From the NCBI GenBank assembly GCA_049115495.1, contig JAGDZV010000002.1:124001-188000 (forward strand): a stretch of DNA of 64,000 bases, read 5' to 3'. This document shows positions 37,101 to 45,928 of this stretch, in pieces. This DNA is from JACPUW01 sp049115495 (GTDB lineage: Bacteria; Bacteroidota; Bacteroidia; CAILMK01; JACPUW01). A program made the translations under genes and the position numbers. Position 1 is the first letter of the stretch. Each line of letters begins with the position of its first letter. The notes under the pieces were generated by a model. It ran no database searches. It worked only from the letters and a program-made list of their open reading frames with translations, and had not been told where the DNA came from.

Positions 37101-40100
37101 AGAAACCGAAGCCTTTCTTCATTCCCTTCTTTGCAAGTACTTCAGTACACATTAAACATGAGCAATTACAAAGATTCAAGTGTTTATTTATCATTTAACT
37201 ACAAAACGTTTAGCGATGGCGGTTCTGAAAACGATGCCGTTTTTGTAAGGGGAAATGATACCGCAGCTTGGCTTTCACTTTATAAAATTACTGGTGGTTC
37301 TAGCGGTAATTTTAAAGATGCCAAAGATTTAAATATTTCAAAACTACTGCACTCAAATAATCAAGAGTTTACTTCAAGTTTTCAGATTAGATTTTCTCAA
37401 CACGGATCGGCTTCTACTTTAAATAAGCAGGGCAACGCAGGCATAGCTTATGACGATATTGAAATATTCTTGAAAAGTCCCGATGTTAAAGCTTTATCAA
37501 TTGAGAGCCAGAAAGAAAATTCTTGTTATTCTTCAACTGAAACTATTGCTTTAAAGTTAACCAATCTTTCTACCAGCAATTTACAAAACGTTCCAGTTTC
37601 ATATAGAATTAATGGTGGCCAGCCAATAACTGAAACCATAAATTCTATAAATGCATTTGACACTGTAACTCATTTCTTTAGCAACACTGCAAACTTCTAT
37701 AGTGCAGGTAATTATAACATTGATGCATGGGTAAGTTTACCTGCCGATACTTCTAATAATAATGACTCAATTATTGGCCATGAATTCTTTGCTACTGAAA
37801 ATGTTACCGCATATCCATACTACCAATCATTTGAAAACAATAATGGAAATTGGTTTACCGAAGGTTTAGTATGGCAGTGGGGTACATCAACAAACCAAAA
37901 TTTTAAAGCGGCTTCAAAAGGTGTTAAATATTGGGCAACTGGCTTAAACATTTCGTATGGTATTAATCATACTTCTTTTCTTGTTTCACCTTGTTTTAAC
38001 CTATCTAATTTGGGCAGTAGTGTGGTTTTAGCTTTTAGGCAAAAACGAGAGCTCGCTCAAGGCGATAAGTTTTACATAGAATATTCAGAAGACGGAAATA
38101 CTTGGAATAGGCTTGGCACACAAGGCAGCGGGCAAAATTGGTACAACAACGCATCTAATTATTGGTATGGCGATACAACTGAATGGCATACAAGCCAAAT
38201 TCAAATTCCAATTGGATCAATAAACGATAGAAGCGCTGTCCGTTTTCGATTCGTAATTGAAGCCGATGCAGCGGATCATGCCTACGGTTGGCAAATTGAT
38301 GAAGTATTTGTTGGTGAGCTAGGCAACGATATTGAAATTGTTAGTTTAGAAAACGATAAGCACAAGTGTGGAAGGTCTAGTGCTGAAACCATTTCAGTAA
38401 CGGTGAAAAATAATAGTGGAACTCAGCAAAATAATATACCAGTTAGGTATCAAATAGATGGTCAAAACGTAGTACAAGAAAGTATAAATAGTATTTCGGC
38501 AGGTTCAACAGTTACGTATCAATTTAATACTAAAGCTAATTTATCAACTCCAGAGATTTATAATATAAACTCATGGGTAGCCCATAGCGGAGACAATTTT
38601 GCTTTGAATGATAGTTTAGTGAATATTAAAATTTATGCTCACGAGCAACTTTCAACAACTAATTTTTACGAAGATTTTGAAAATGATAATGGTAATTGGT
38701 TAGTAGAAGGTGCTACAGAAAACTGGGAATGGGGTGTTCCGAATTATGGCGATCTTACTTCTGCCGGCCAAGGTTCAAAATCTTGGGTAACAGGACTTAA
38801 TGGTGGTTATGTTCATAATTACGAAGGATTTCTCTACACAGGATGTTTTGACCTAAGTGCTTACACCACAACGCCGCATTTATCTTTTCAATTTTTTAAA
38901 GAGTTAGCACCAACCACCGATCATTTCTATATGGAGTATTCTGAAAATCAGGTAGATTGGATAAAACTAGGCCAAAAAGGAGAAGGTAGCAATTGGTATA
39001 ACGATGACAACAATTATTGGAATGGAAGGGAAGCCATTTGGAAACAGGCATTCATTGACTTCCCTTTAAACACGGTAAATGACTCAAGCAAAATTCAATT
39101 TAGGTTTGTATTAAAGTCAGATATAAGGCATACCGACGATGGAATAGCTATTGATTCTTTTATACTTAAAGAGCTAGGTAAAGACGTACAAACTTTAGCA
39201 GTTTTAAACCCAAAAAATGGCGAGAATATAGCCCTAGGTGCTACGGAGCAAATTAAGGTAGTTGTAAAAAACAACAGCAACCAAACCTTACAAAACATAC
39301 CTGTTAAGTACCGTGCAAATGGTGGTAATTTGGTTAGTCAGTCTATTGCTCAACTTGTTGCGCACCAAACTGATACATTAACATTTTTAACCACTGCAGA
39401 TTTGTCTTTAATTGGTTTACAAACTTTTACAGTTTATACCGATTTTCAAAATGATATTGACCAAAGTAACGATACCTTAAACATTCAATTTAGAAATCTT
39501 CAAAAGATTACTAATTTTCCGTATAAAGCTGATTTTGAATCGGATCAAAAATTTTACAGTGCAGGAACACTTTCTTCATGGGAACGCGGAACACCAGCAG
39601 ATACTAGAATTAACGCCGCAGCTATTGGCACCAAAGCGTGGGTAACCGATCTCAATAACAACCACAATCAGGGTGAACAATCATATTTATACACTCCTGC
39701 TTTTGATTTATCGGCAATGAATGGCGATGCTTTCGTACGTTTTTATTTCTATCGTTATTTAGGAACGAGTTCAAATGTTACTTTAGAATATTCTGATAAT
39801 AATGGAGCCAGTTGGACCCGGCTAGGAAGTACCAATTCAAGCCAAAATTGGTATAATTCTCTAAATTCTTGGCATGGTTTAAACCAAGGTTGGTTGCAAA
39901 CTCAGCACCTTATTCCTACGGGTAGTATTGCCAGTTTAGATCAGGTGCGTTTTAGATTTAAGTTAGATGCAAGCCCACACTTTACACCAAACGAAGGCTT
40001 TGCCGTTGACGAATTTGAAGTGTTTGAACTTGTTGATGATGTTGAATTAATAGAAATAATAACGCCAACTGCTAACGAAAATTTAGGACAAAAAACCATA

Positions 40101-43100
40101 CAAGTAAGAGTTGCCAATAATATGAGCTCAGCCTTGTCTAACATTCCTGTAAAATATCAGCTTAATAATAATAACGTGGTTAGCCAAACAATAAATTCAA
40201 TTGCAGGAAATGATACCGTTACGCTAAACTTTACTACACCTATAAATCTAAATAGCCTTGGTACTTTTAATCTTAAAGTTTGGACTGATAAAGCTACCGA
40301 TACTTACACCAGTAACGATACGCAACAAATAGACATAACTGTGCTAAATGTAGTTACTAGTTACCCCTATTACGAAGGTTTTGAAAGTAGTAATGGGAAT
40401 TGGCAAGCCAGTGGAAATCTTAGCACTTGGGAGTGGGGTGCACCTGCTAATACGCAAATAAAAAATGCAGCAAAGGGTAATAATGCTTGGGTTACAAATT
40501 TAGATGGACGCACCAATAGAAACGAGAAATCTTACCTAACCTCTCCCTTGTTCAATATGAGCAGTATAAGCGGAAACCCAATCCTTTCTTTTTATCATCA
40601 GTTTTATACCATAAGTCTTCATAAATATTACATAGAATACACTGAAGATGGCAATACATGGAATAAACTAGGCCAAAACGGAAGTGGAACAAATTGGTAT
40701 AATCATACTTCGCATTATTGGAATAACTCAAATTACGGTTGGCAACAAAGCGAGTACACTATTCCGCTAAACACATTTAATAATAAATCAAATGTGCGTA
40801 TAAGATTCGTTTTCGAAAATGATGCCTTTAATCAAGTAGAAGGCATTGCAATAGATGAAATATTCATAGGCCACAAAGGCACCGATCTTGAACTTATAAT
40901 AGTAACTGCCCCAGATACAGCATGTGGTTTAAGCAATAGCGAAACTGTAACTATTGCAGTTAAAAATTACAGTGCTTCTGCAACAGGAGCATTTAATGTA
41001 AGTTATCAGCTAAACGGCGGAAATGTAACGACCGAGCAAATGAGCAGTATTTCTTCAGGTTCTACGGCAAATTTTTCATTCACTTCAAAAGCGAATGTGT
41101 CAAGTACAGGTGATCATACCATTAAAGTTTGGACCAACCTTGGAGCTGATGATTATAACCTGAATGATACTTTCCATTACGAATTTGTACATGCGCCAAC
41201 CATCAATTCCTTTCCATACAACGAAAACTTTGAGAATAACAATGGCGGATGGTATGGAGCTGGAAATCAAAACGTATTTGAATGGGCTACACCTTCAGGC
41301 ACCCATTTAAATAGCGCATCAAGCGGCTCAAAAGCTTGGGTTAGCAATGCTAACGGAAATATTCCCAACAGCACGGTATTTAGTTTGAATTCACCTTGTT
41401 TTGATTTGAGCGGATTTGGAACCAACCCTACGCTAAGCTTTAAGATGAATAGGTATTTACAGTGGGGAAACCAAGCCTGGGTAGAATACAGTGAAGATGG
41501 AATTAATTGGATAAAATTGGGCCAAAACGGCAGCGGATTAAACTGGTATAACAATAGCCATTATTGGAATCAAAACAGCAGTGGTTATGAATTATGTAGC
41601 TATGAAGTTCCGGTAAGCGGAATGACAGTGAAAACTGCAGTGAAATTTAGAATTGTAATAAACTCTGATCAATGGACCAATGCTGAGGGTTTGGCTATAG
41701 ATGATGTAAATATTCAAAGCATTGCCAACGATGTGGAAGCGCTAAGCTTTAATATGAATTCTAATGGTGCTGGATTAGGAAATGAAACGATTAAAGTGAG
41801 CGTAAAAAATAACAGCTCTACGGCTCAAAGCAATGTATTTGTTTATTACCAGCTCAACAATGGCGTTCCAGTAAAAGATACCATACCTTTAATCTCTGCA
41901 AATTCAACAGTTAATTTAAATTTTACTGTAAAAGCCAATTTATCTGCCACCGCTACCCATCAATTGAGTTTTTGGACAGCCCACAGCAATGACAATTACA
42001 ATGTAAACGATACAGTTTCTGGGTTTGAAATTACCAATCTTAGGTACATATCATCGTACCCATATTTCGAAGACTTTGAAACTGATAATGGTACGTTTTA
42101 CGGAACAGGAACAAATAGTACTTGGGAACACGGTGTGCCTTCATCAAGCAATACCTATATAAAAAGAGCCGCAAGCGGAACAAAAGCCTGGGTAACAAAC
42201 TTAGATGGAGATTTTGGTAGTCAAGAGGTATCTTACTTATACTCGCCGGTTTTTGATCTAAGTAGTTTTAGTACAAACCCATACATATCTATTAGTTTCA
42301 TTTATGAGCAAGAATGGGACGCCACCTTCTATTTGGAATACTCAGAAGATGGGCAGACATGGAATAGCATGGCCAGCGCCAACTCAGGAAGAAACTGGAA
42401 TCAATGGGGCTTTTCTAATAATAAATTGCACTGGCACGTGGCAAGTACTGAAATTCCTGTGAGCGGTATGAGTAGTAAAGATTCAGTTCAGTTTAGAGTG
42501 TATTTTGATGCCACTTGGGCATTCTTATCTTATGAAGGAGTAGGAGTTGATAATTTCCATATTCACGAAAAAGCTGAAATGCACGATGGTAGTACTGTAA
42601 AAAATATAACGAGTTCAGCCACGGGTAATGGTTGGGTACACTTTTCTAGTAATAGCAAAAGGGTAGTTTCAATTAATCCACAGGGTGAAAATCTTGGGAA
42701 TGTAAGTGTAACATCATATGTACATACCGGCGGCGTTAGAAACTACAACAACCAATATTTACTTGATCGTAGTTGGGTAATCAATCCACAAAATCAACCA
42801 GACAACCCTGTTAAGGTTAGATTGTATATGCTCGATACTGAAGTTGATGCTTTGAGAAATGCATCGGGCTGTGCCAACTGTACAGGAATTGACGATGCTT
42901 TTAAACTAGCATTTACTAAATATCATGGAACTAACGAAGACAGCCTACTTACTAATAATGTTAGTGGTACATATCAATTTTTCTCAAGTTCAAATGCCAA
43001 AATAGTTCCTTACGGAAAGGGTTACTGTGTAGAACTAACGGTTAGTAGTTTCTCCGAAATTTTTGCAAGTGGCGGCGGTTTAGATGGTAATACAGCACTC

Positions 43101-43625
43101 CCTGTAGAGTTTACAAGCTTTAATGTTCAGTTGGTTAATAATGGCCATGATGCTTTAATAGAGTGGCAAACCGCCATGGAAGAAAACAATAGCCATTTTG
43201 AAATTGAAAGAAGTTTTGATGGTAACATTTGGGAGATGGTGGGTACAGTTGCAGGACAGGGCACAACTTTCGAATCCACAGATTATCAATTTATTGACCA
43301 GCTTGCAGCTAGTAGCTTGCAGCCATCAGCTCAAATTTATTATCGCTTAAAACAAGTGGACTATGATGGAGCTTTTGACTATTCAGAGATCAGAACTCTA
43401 AACTTTAAACCAGAAACTCAAAACTCTTTCAAGGTTTGGCCAAATCCCGCAACAACTGGCAAATTGTATCTATCTGAAATAGATAATTACATCATAACAA
43501 ATACAATGGGTAAAGTAGTATTACAAGTTGAAGGTGCCAATGAAATTGATATAACTGGATTAGCGAAAGGGACTTACTTAATTATAGATTCAAAAGGAGT
43601 ATCGAATCTATTTGTGGTGAACTAG
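34113..43625 (+). CDS. Giant T9SS-secreted subtilisin with seven tandem adhesive modules
   Basis: A 3170-aa secreted protein. It has a signal peptide (ends AIAFGQ), a ~190-residue propeptide-like region, and an S8 catalytic domain (~215-510) with Asp238 (GVGDNN), His272 (IHVAGTIAG), oxyanion Asn322 (NNSWG) and Ser441 (FGTSMAAPTVSG). A P-domain/jelly-roll-like region and Ig/FnIII-like domains (~640-830) follow. Next come seven ~283-residue modules (from about residues 933, 1231, 1513, 1798, 2081, 2363 and 2646). The end is a conserved LPVEFTSF module and a type A T9SS sorting tail (FKVWPNPATTG from ~3106 to the end). It should be exported by Sec, moved by T9SS and attached to the surface or released. 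It follows the sigma/TPR pair by 95 bp. A second ATG lies two codons in. Confidence 0.93.
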   Translation: MFMNKRAFFLTVWVLLSAIAFGQNEKVGKPLYLKSGTRFLPRNIDQLESTDLGKHSVNGIAWIILQFKDIPQPHQVQKLEHKGIKLFSYLPKHSYLAQVVLPANSKALQLSGARAFYLLQVEDKTNLLSDSNGLSSFEGNEMIIEILLVDGMKSTAEKELISQGATLLESRMPNLLKFRIDGSKLSKILNLPYVTYLNESSIEYQSFNRENRQTQRVSALQSSTFGLNGNGVKIGVGDNNYIDNHIDLLGRNYSKILRSSLFAPSSPNHAIHVAGTIAGAGNENPIHKGMAPKAYIINDYFGAIVTTLPQLYLNHQVSISNNSWGSIYVSCSNYGNYSSSSVSIDKSLNDYNKVLHVFAAGNNGRESCNGVPNNYRNLANDYNVAKNVLTVGAVTHNDTITDFSSRGPARDGRLKPEIVATGADVTSCKLEYGYETTFGTSMAAPTVSGIAALLTQRYKQLNNKALPDAALLKAILCNTAKDMGNNGPDYQYGFGVANAYRAIEVMNSGNFYDNTISNGTTQNQTITVGSNVDQLKVMICWSDINGGSYNQFALTNDLDLEVIDPNNNVVLPWTLDHSISNVANTATRTRDSINNIEQVTISNPIQGTYTIRVKGTTVAMGSQKYFAVYDLVEKGITLTYPFGDEKWVPGETEFIRWDAWGTGNNTFKLEYSINSGNSWSTINAAIADSLRFYEYTVPSVATHQFRIRVSVNSTTYSDASNHNVVVLNQPTLTATALGSGAAFVAWNTISGANSYNILHFNDGKWNKIKNISTNKDTLKNLPIEEDVWLCIEPVFSNGIKARHSIAKVLDLSTGYCPWPRDIQITEIVSPAEYGRINTSDSMTANDTVVIKVKNVGNNDLDSFKIGFTHDFVNNKTETIRQTINKGQELTIKFTNTVDNSFTWQHDLSTWASAFGDTRTSNDTILNYTINHRDNWAMFLPYKEDFEFWEDTFYLGYNPSLNFRNEIDFLSSSTNGRLTVEQFGDLVVSGNKSIILDRNRSLSSFPSLQVLQYTLNMSNYKDSSVYLSFNYKTFSDGGSENDAVFVRGNDTAAWLSLYKITGGSSGNFKDAKDLNISKLLHSNNQEFTSSFQIRFSQHGSASTLNKQGNAGIAYDDIEIFLKSPDVKALSIESQKENSCYSSTETIALKLTNLSTSNLQNVPVSYRINGGQPITETINSINAFDTVTHFFSNTANFYSAGNYNIDAWVSLPADTSNNNDSIIGHEFFATENVTAYPYYQSFENNNGNWFTEGLVWQWGTSTNQNFKAASKGVKYWATGLNISYGINHTSFLVSPCFNLSNLGSSVVLAFRQKRELAQGDKFYIEYSEDGNTWNRLGTQGSGQNWYNNASNYWYGDTTEWHTSQIQIPIGSINDRSAVRFRFVIEADAADHAYGWQIDEVFVGELGNDIEIVSLENDKHKCGRSSAETISVTVKNNSGTQQNNIPVRYQIDGQNVVQESINSISAGSTVTYQFNTKANLSTPEIYNINSWVAHSGDNFALNDSLVNIKIYAHEQLSTTNFYEDFENDNGNWLVEGATENWEWGVPNYGDLTSAGQGSKSWVTGLNGGYVHNYEGFLYTGCFDLSAYTTTPHLSFQFFKELAPTTDHFYMEYSENQVDWIKLGQKGEGSNWYNDDNNYWNGREAIWKQAFIDFPLNTVNDSSKIQFRFVLKSDIRHTDDGIAIDSFILKELGKDVQTLAVLNPKNGENIALGATEQIKVVVKNNSNQTLQNIPVKYRANGGNLVSQSIAQLVAHQTDTLTFLTTADLSLIGLQTFTVYTDFQNDIDQSNDTLNIQFRNLQKITNFPYKADFESDQKFYSAGTLSSWERGTPADTRINAAAIGTKAWVTDLNNNHNQGEQSYLYTPAFDLSAMNGDAFVRFYFYRYLGTSSNVTLEYSDNNGASWTRLGSTNSSQNWYNSLNSWHGLNQGWLQTQHLIPTGSIASLDQVRFRFKLDASPHFTPNEGFAVDEFEVFELVDDVELIEIITPTANENLGQKTIQVRVANNMSSALSNIPVKYQLNNNNVVSQTINSIAGNDTVTLNFTTPINLNSLGTFNLKVWTDKATDTYTSNDTQQIDITVLNVVTSYPYYEGFESSNGNWQASGNLSTWEWGAPANTQIKNAAKGNNAWVTNLDGRTNRNEKSYLTSPLFNMSSISGNPILSFYHQFYTISLHKYYIEYTEDGNTWNKLGQNGSGTNWYNHTSHYWNNSNYGWQQSEYTIPLNTFNNKSNVRIRFVFENDAFNQVEGIAIDEIFIGHKGTDLELIIVTAPDTACGLSNSETVTIAVKNYSASATGAFNVSYQLNGGNVTTEQMSSISSGSTANFSFTSKANVSSTGDHTIKVWTNLGADDYNLNDTFHYEFVHAPTINSFPYNENFENNNGGWYGAGNQNVFEWATPSGTHLNSASSGSKAWVSNANGNIPNSTVFSLNSPCFDLSGFGTNPTLSFKMNRYLQWGNQAWVEYSEDGINWIKLGQNGSGLNWYNNSHYWNQNSSGYELCSYEVPVSGMTVKTAVKFRIVINSDQWTNAEGLAIDDVNIQSIANDVEALSFNMNSNGAGLGNETIKVSVKNNSSTAQSNVFVYYQLNNGVPVKDTIPLISANSTVNLNFTVKANLSATATHQLSFWTAHSNDNYNVNDTVSGFEITNLRYISSYPYFEDFETDNGTFYGTGTNSTWEHGVPSSSNTYIKRAASGTKAWVTNLDGDFGSQEVSYLYSPVFDLSSFSTNPYISISFIYEQEWDATFYLEYSEDGQTWNSMASANSGRNWNQWGFSNNKLHWHVASTEIPVSGMSSKDSVQFRVYFDATWAFLSYEGVGVDNFHIHEKAEMHDGSTVKNITSSATGNGWVHFSSNSKRVVSINPQGENLGNVSVTSYVHTGGVRNYNNQYLLDRSWVINPQNQPDNPVKVRLYMLDTEVDALRNASGCANCTGIDDAFKLAFTKYHGTNEDSLLTNNVSGTYQFFSSSNAKIVPYGKGYCVELTVSSFSEIFASGGGLDGNTALPVEFTSFNVQLVNNGHDALIEWQTAMEENNSHFEIERSFDGNIWEMVGTVAGQGTTFESTDYQFIDQLAASSLQPSAQIYYRLKQVDYDGAFDYSEIRTLNFKPETQNSFKVWPNPATTGKLYLSEIDNYIITNTMGKVVLQVEGANEIDITGLAKGTYLIIDSKGVSNLFVVN
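36910..42590 (+). repeat. Seven tandem ~850-bp coding modules (MAM/jelly-roll plus CARDB-like)
   Basis: Module starts lie near 36916, 37803, 38650, 39505, 40353, 41200 and 42048, so the period is 847-855 bp over five successive steps. Each opens with an aromatic-Pro segment such as YPYYQSFENNNGNW and holds a jelly-roll half (YLYSPxFDLS, YxEYSEDGxTWxxLG, GSGxNWYN, VRFRFV, EGxAIDE). A ~90-residue CARDB/Ig-like half follows (VKNxS, NIPVxYQxNGG, ISAxST, ND). The first module is the most diverged and the last lacks its CARDB half. Sequence has diverged between copies, so this is old duplication rather than recent expansion. Confidence 0.9.
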
Positions 43626-43652
43626 CATTTAGTTGACCACTGTCTTAGCTGA

Positions 43653-43690
43653 AACCGTCTCTAATTCTTAAGGGACGGTTTTCTATTTTA
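43653..43690 (+). terminator. Terminator of the giant subtilisin gene
   Basis: A 7-bp stem (AACCGTC at 43653-43659 with GACGGTT at 43674-43680), extendable by a wobble pair, is followed by a T-rich TTCTATTTT. It lies between convergent genes. Confidence 0.75.
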
Positions 43691-44411
43691 CAGGTAAAAA
43701 CAACTCAACTTCACCTTCCTCAAATTCAACCTTATCTAAATGCCCCATTTGGCCTCGGTCTTTCGTAATTAGGTGCATATGCATATAAGAATCATGATGT
43801 GTAAATACAGCTTGGTGTTCCGTAGAAAAGAAACCAATAATTTCTACTTCTTCATTTTTAAGGTCATAATTTACTTGGCCTTGATGTGCCTCATCAGGCG
43901 AGCTTACTACAGTACCTTTTGGAAGGTTTTGAATATGAATATCGGCGTAACCAACAGTGCCAATAAGCTTAAAAATGAAAGGTCGTTTAAAACTCTTTGT
44001 TTTGTCATCAATGAACTTTTCAAGACTTGCTATATCAGTTACGCTAGGTGGTAGTTTTTCGTTTTGCCACTCATTAGCATTTCCGTAAACAAAGAAAGGC
44101 GCTTCAACCTTAGAGTTTTGCTCAACGCTCATGTTAGCGCTATCAATAACTCTAGAAATGTAGGTTTTACCATCAACAATCAATAGTTCGCCCGTTAAAA
44201 AACTCACCGGCCCTAATCCATACAAACCTTTTTTATTTGAAATAGTGTCAAGATCAATTATTCCACCAAGCTCACCCTTCCACATTACGTTTTTCATCGC
44301 ACCCGCAACCTCAATGTCAGGGTAGGTTGCACTAGTGGTTTTTTTGGGCCCAGTTTTACAGGATGCCAATAAAATAAATGCAAGTAAGTTGACTATACAT
44401 ATTCTATACAT
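43683..44411 (-). CDS. Lipoprotein of the alpha-acetolactate decarboxylase family
   Basis: A 242-aa protein matching BudA/AlsD (acetolactate to acetoin) over its whole length: GLGPVSFLTGELLIVDG, a FKLIGTVGYADIHIQNLP region and a metal triad at the end. His211, His213 and His224 sit in HMH-x10-H, the same spacing as the zinc ligands of characterised AlsD. Unlike the cytoplasmic enzymes, it begins with a lipoprotein signal (LLASC, Cys18), so it should act in the periplasm or at the outer membrane. Exported AlsD exists in some firmicutes. It lies 4 bp downstream of kamA, same strand. Acetolactate is made inside the cell, so the true substrate outside is unclear. Confidence 0.85.
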   Translation of the reverse strand: MYRICIVNLLAFILLASCKTGPKKTTSATYPDIEVAGAMKNVMWKGELGGIIDLDTISNKKGLYGLGPVSFLTGELLIVDGKTYISRVIDSANMSVEQNSKVEAPFFVYGNANEWQNEKLPPSVTDIASLEKFIDDKTKSFKRPFIFKLIGTVGYADIHIQNLPKGTVVSSPDEAHQGQVNYDLKNEEVEIIGFFSTEHQAVFTHHDSYMHMHLITKDRGQMGHLDKVEFEEGEVELFLPVK

Positions 44412-44415
44412 AAGC

Positions 44416-45741
44416 TTAGTTCGAGAGGATCTTCATTTCTTCAATCTCTTCATCAAAAAAGAATTTCTCTTTTCCGTCATATGGTTCTAGGTCATCAAGC
44501 CACATGGCTTTTGGGTTGTATTTGGCAAAAAATGGTTCGCCAACCCAATTTGGATTTCTTCCCTGTAAAAATCGAAGCACCATTACTTTTTCACCATTAA
44601 TTTCACTTATACCCAACAATTGAACTTTACCAGGGTTGGCGCTCATGCTAGGGCCACGAACAGTTCGTGCAACTCCACTTACCTTTTGGTATGCCTTTCT
44701 AAATACTTTCCAGGCGTTTTCAAGACTTACCGCAAAATAATCTTGAGCTCCCGTGTCTCTGGCTACAAACATGTAATAAGGAATAATTCCTAGATTGGCC
44801 TGAGTACGCCACATATTAGCCCATTCGTCAGCATTATTGTTAATATGATTCATTATTGGGCTTTGACTTCTGATTTGGGCACCGGTATTTCTAATTCTTC
44901 TTATTGCTTCTTGCACCGCTGGTGTTTCAAGCTCTCTTGAATGATTAAAGTGCGCCATAAAGGCCAATTGGTGTCCACTCTCTACAACGCGTTCAAATAT
45001 GCGAAGCATGTCATCGGCATCTTTATCAGTAGTGAATTTGTATGGCCAATACCCCAATGCTTTTGTACCAACTCTAATTGTCTTAAGGTTTGGAACATCA
45101 CCGTTAATTAATGGATCAACATATGAAGCAAATTTTTCAGCTTTCATTACCATGGGGTCACCACCCGTAAATAGTACATCAGTTACTTCTGGATTTTCTT
45201 GAAGATAACCAACAAGAAGGTCAGTCTCTTTCATAGCGAACTTGAGCTCATCAATGCCAACAAACTGAGGCCATCTAAAACAAAAGGTGCAATAGGCATG
45301 GCAAGTTTGGCTATTGCTAGGAAAAAACAAAAGTGTTTCTCTGTACTTGTGCTGCACACCTGTAAGCTTCTGATTGTCAAAAACAGGTACATTATGCTGC
45401 TGACCGGCCGGGTGCGGGTTTAAACCTAATCTTATTTCATTAGCAACTTTGGTAAGTTCATTTTTTGAAAGCCCTGCATCAAGCGCAGCTTTCATTTTAT
45501 TGTAATCAGTTTCGGATAGCATTTCCTTTTGCGGAAAGGTGAGCTGATATATTGGATCGTTTGGTATGTTGTTCCAGTCAATTAATTCATCTACTACGTA
45601 GTTGTTTACCTTGAAAGGTAAAACGTTGCCAACAACTTGTATCTCTTCAATTTGCTGAGGAGTTAAAGACTCTTGAACCTGTGGGATTTTCGGAAAAGAG
45701 CGAAGTGTAAAAACTTTGTAAACCGGTTGGTCTAATGCCAT
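44416..45741 (-). CDS. KamA-family radical SAM lysine 2,3-aminomutase-like protein
   Basis: A 441-aa radical SAM enzyme. The [4Fe-4S] motif is CHAYCTFC (Cys147, Cys151, Cys154), followed by DVLFTGGDPMVM (the GGD/E SAM motif). PLP would bind through the conserved Lys of the late C-terminal region. The family moves the alpha-amino group of lysine to the beta position. The ~20-residue spacing around HPAGQQHNVP and the KYRETLLFFPSNSQ approach are typical of the YodO/KamA group. No beta-lysine acetyltransferase (AblB) is adjacent; the only close partner is the acetolactate decarboxylase-like gene 4 bp downstream. Confidence 0.88.
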   Translation of the reverse strand: MALDQPVYKVFTLRSFPKIPQVQESLTPQQIEEIQVVGNVLPFKVNNYVVDELIDWNNIPNDPIYQLTFPQKEMLSETDYNKMKAALDAGLSKNELTKVANEIRLGLNPHPAGQQHNVPVFDNQKLTGVQHKYRETLLFFPSNSQTCHAYCTFCFRWPQFVGIDELKFAMKETDLLVGYLQENPEVTDVLFTGGDPMVMKAEKFASYVDPLINGDVPNLKTIRVGTKALGYWPYKFTTDKDADDMLRIFERVVESGHQLAFMAHFNHSRELETPAVQEAIRRIRNTGAQIRSQSPIMNHINNNADEWANMWRTQANLGIIPYYMFVARDTGAQDYFAVSLENAWKVFRKAYQKVSGVARTVRGPSMSANPGKVQLLGISEINGEKVMVLRFLQGRNPNWVGEPFFAKYNPKAMWLDDLEPYDGKEKFFFDEEIEEMKILSN

Positions 45742-45928
45742 TAAAGATTGGTTAAATTAGGAAAAGGCGCAAAATATCCTTTTGATTCTCCTTGTCAAAT
45801 TATATGTGATAATTTAATGCTCAATTAAGAATAACATTAATGCATCATATTTTCTGTTAACTACGTTTTAAGTAGATTTAAAGTTGTGACTTCAATTAAA
45901 GTCAATTCTACTTAATTGGAGTAATTGG
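45742..45928. other. Intergenic region with nested inverted repeat between tetR and kamA
   Basis: An AT-rich spacer between two same-strand genes. It holds a nested palindrome: outer arms AAGTAGA (45870-45876) and TCTACTT (45907-45913), inner arms TGACTT (45887-45892) and AAGTCA (45899-45904). It could form a hairpin ending the alkane operon transcript or be an operator for kamA. There is no T-run, so a classical terminator is not supported. Confidence 0.4.

Noticed and set aside
36910..42590. Possible CRISPR or recent DNA repeat expansion in the giant gene
   Set aside because: The repeats are protein-level modules of ~850 bp that have diverged; there are no short identical repeats with unique spacers.
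45870..45913. Nested inverted repeat as a classical terminator of tetR
   Set aside because: Stem arms are AT-rich and no T-run follows on the minus strand; kept only as an unexplained repeat.
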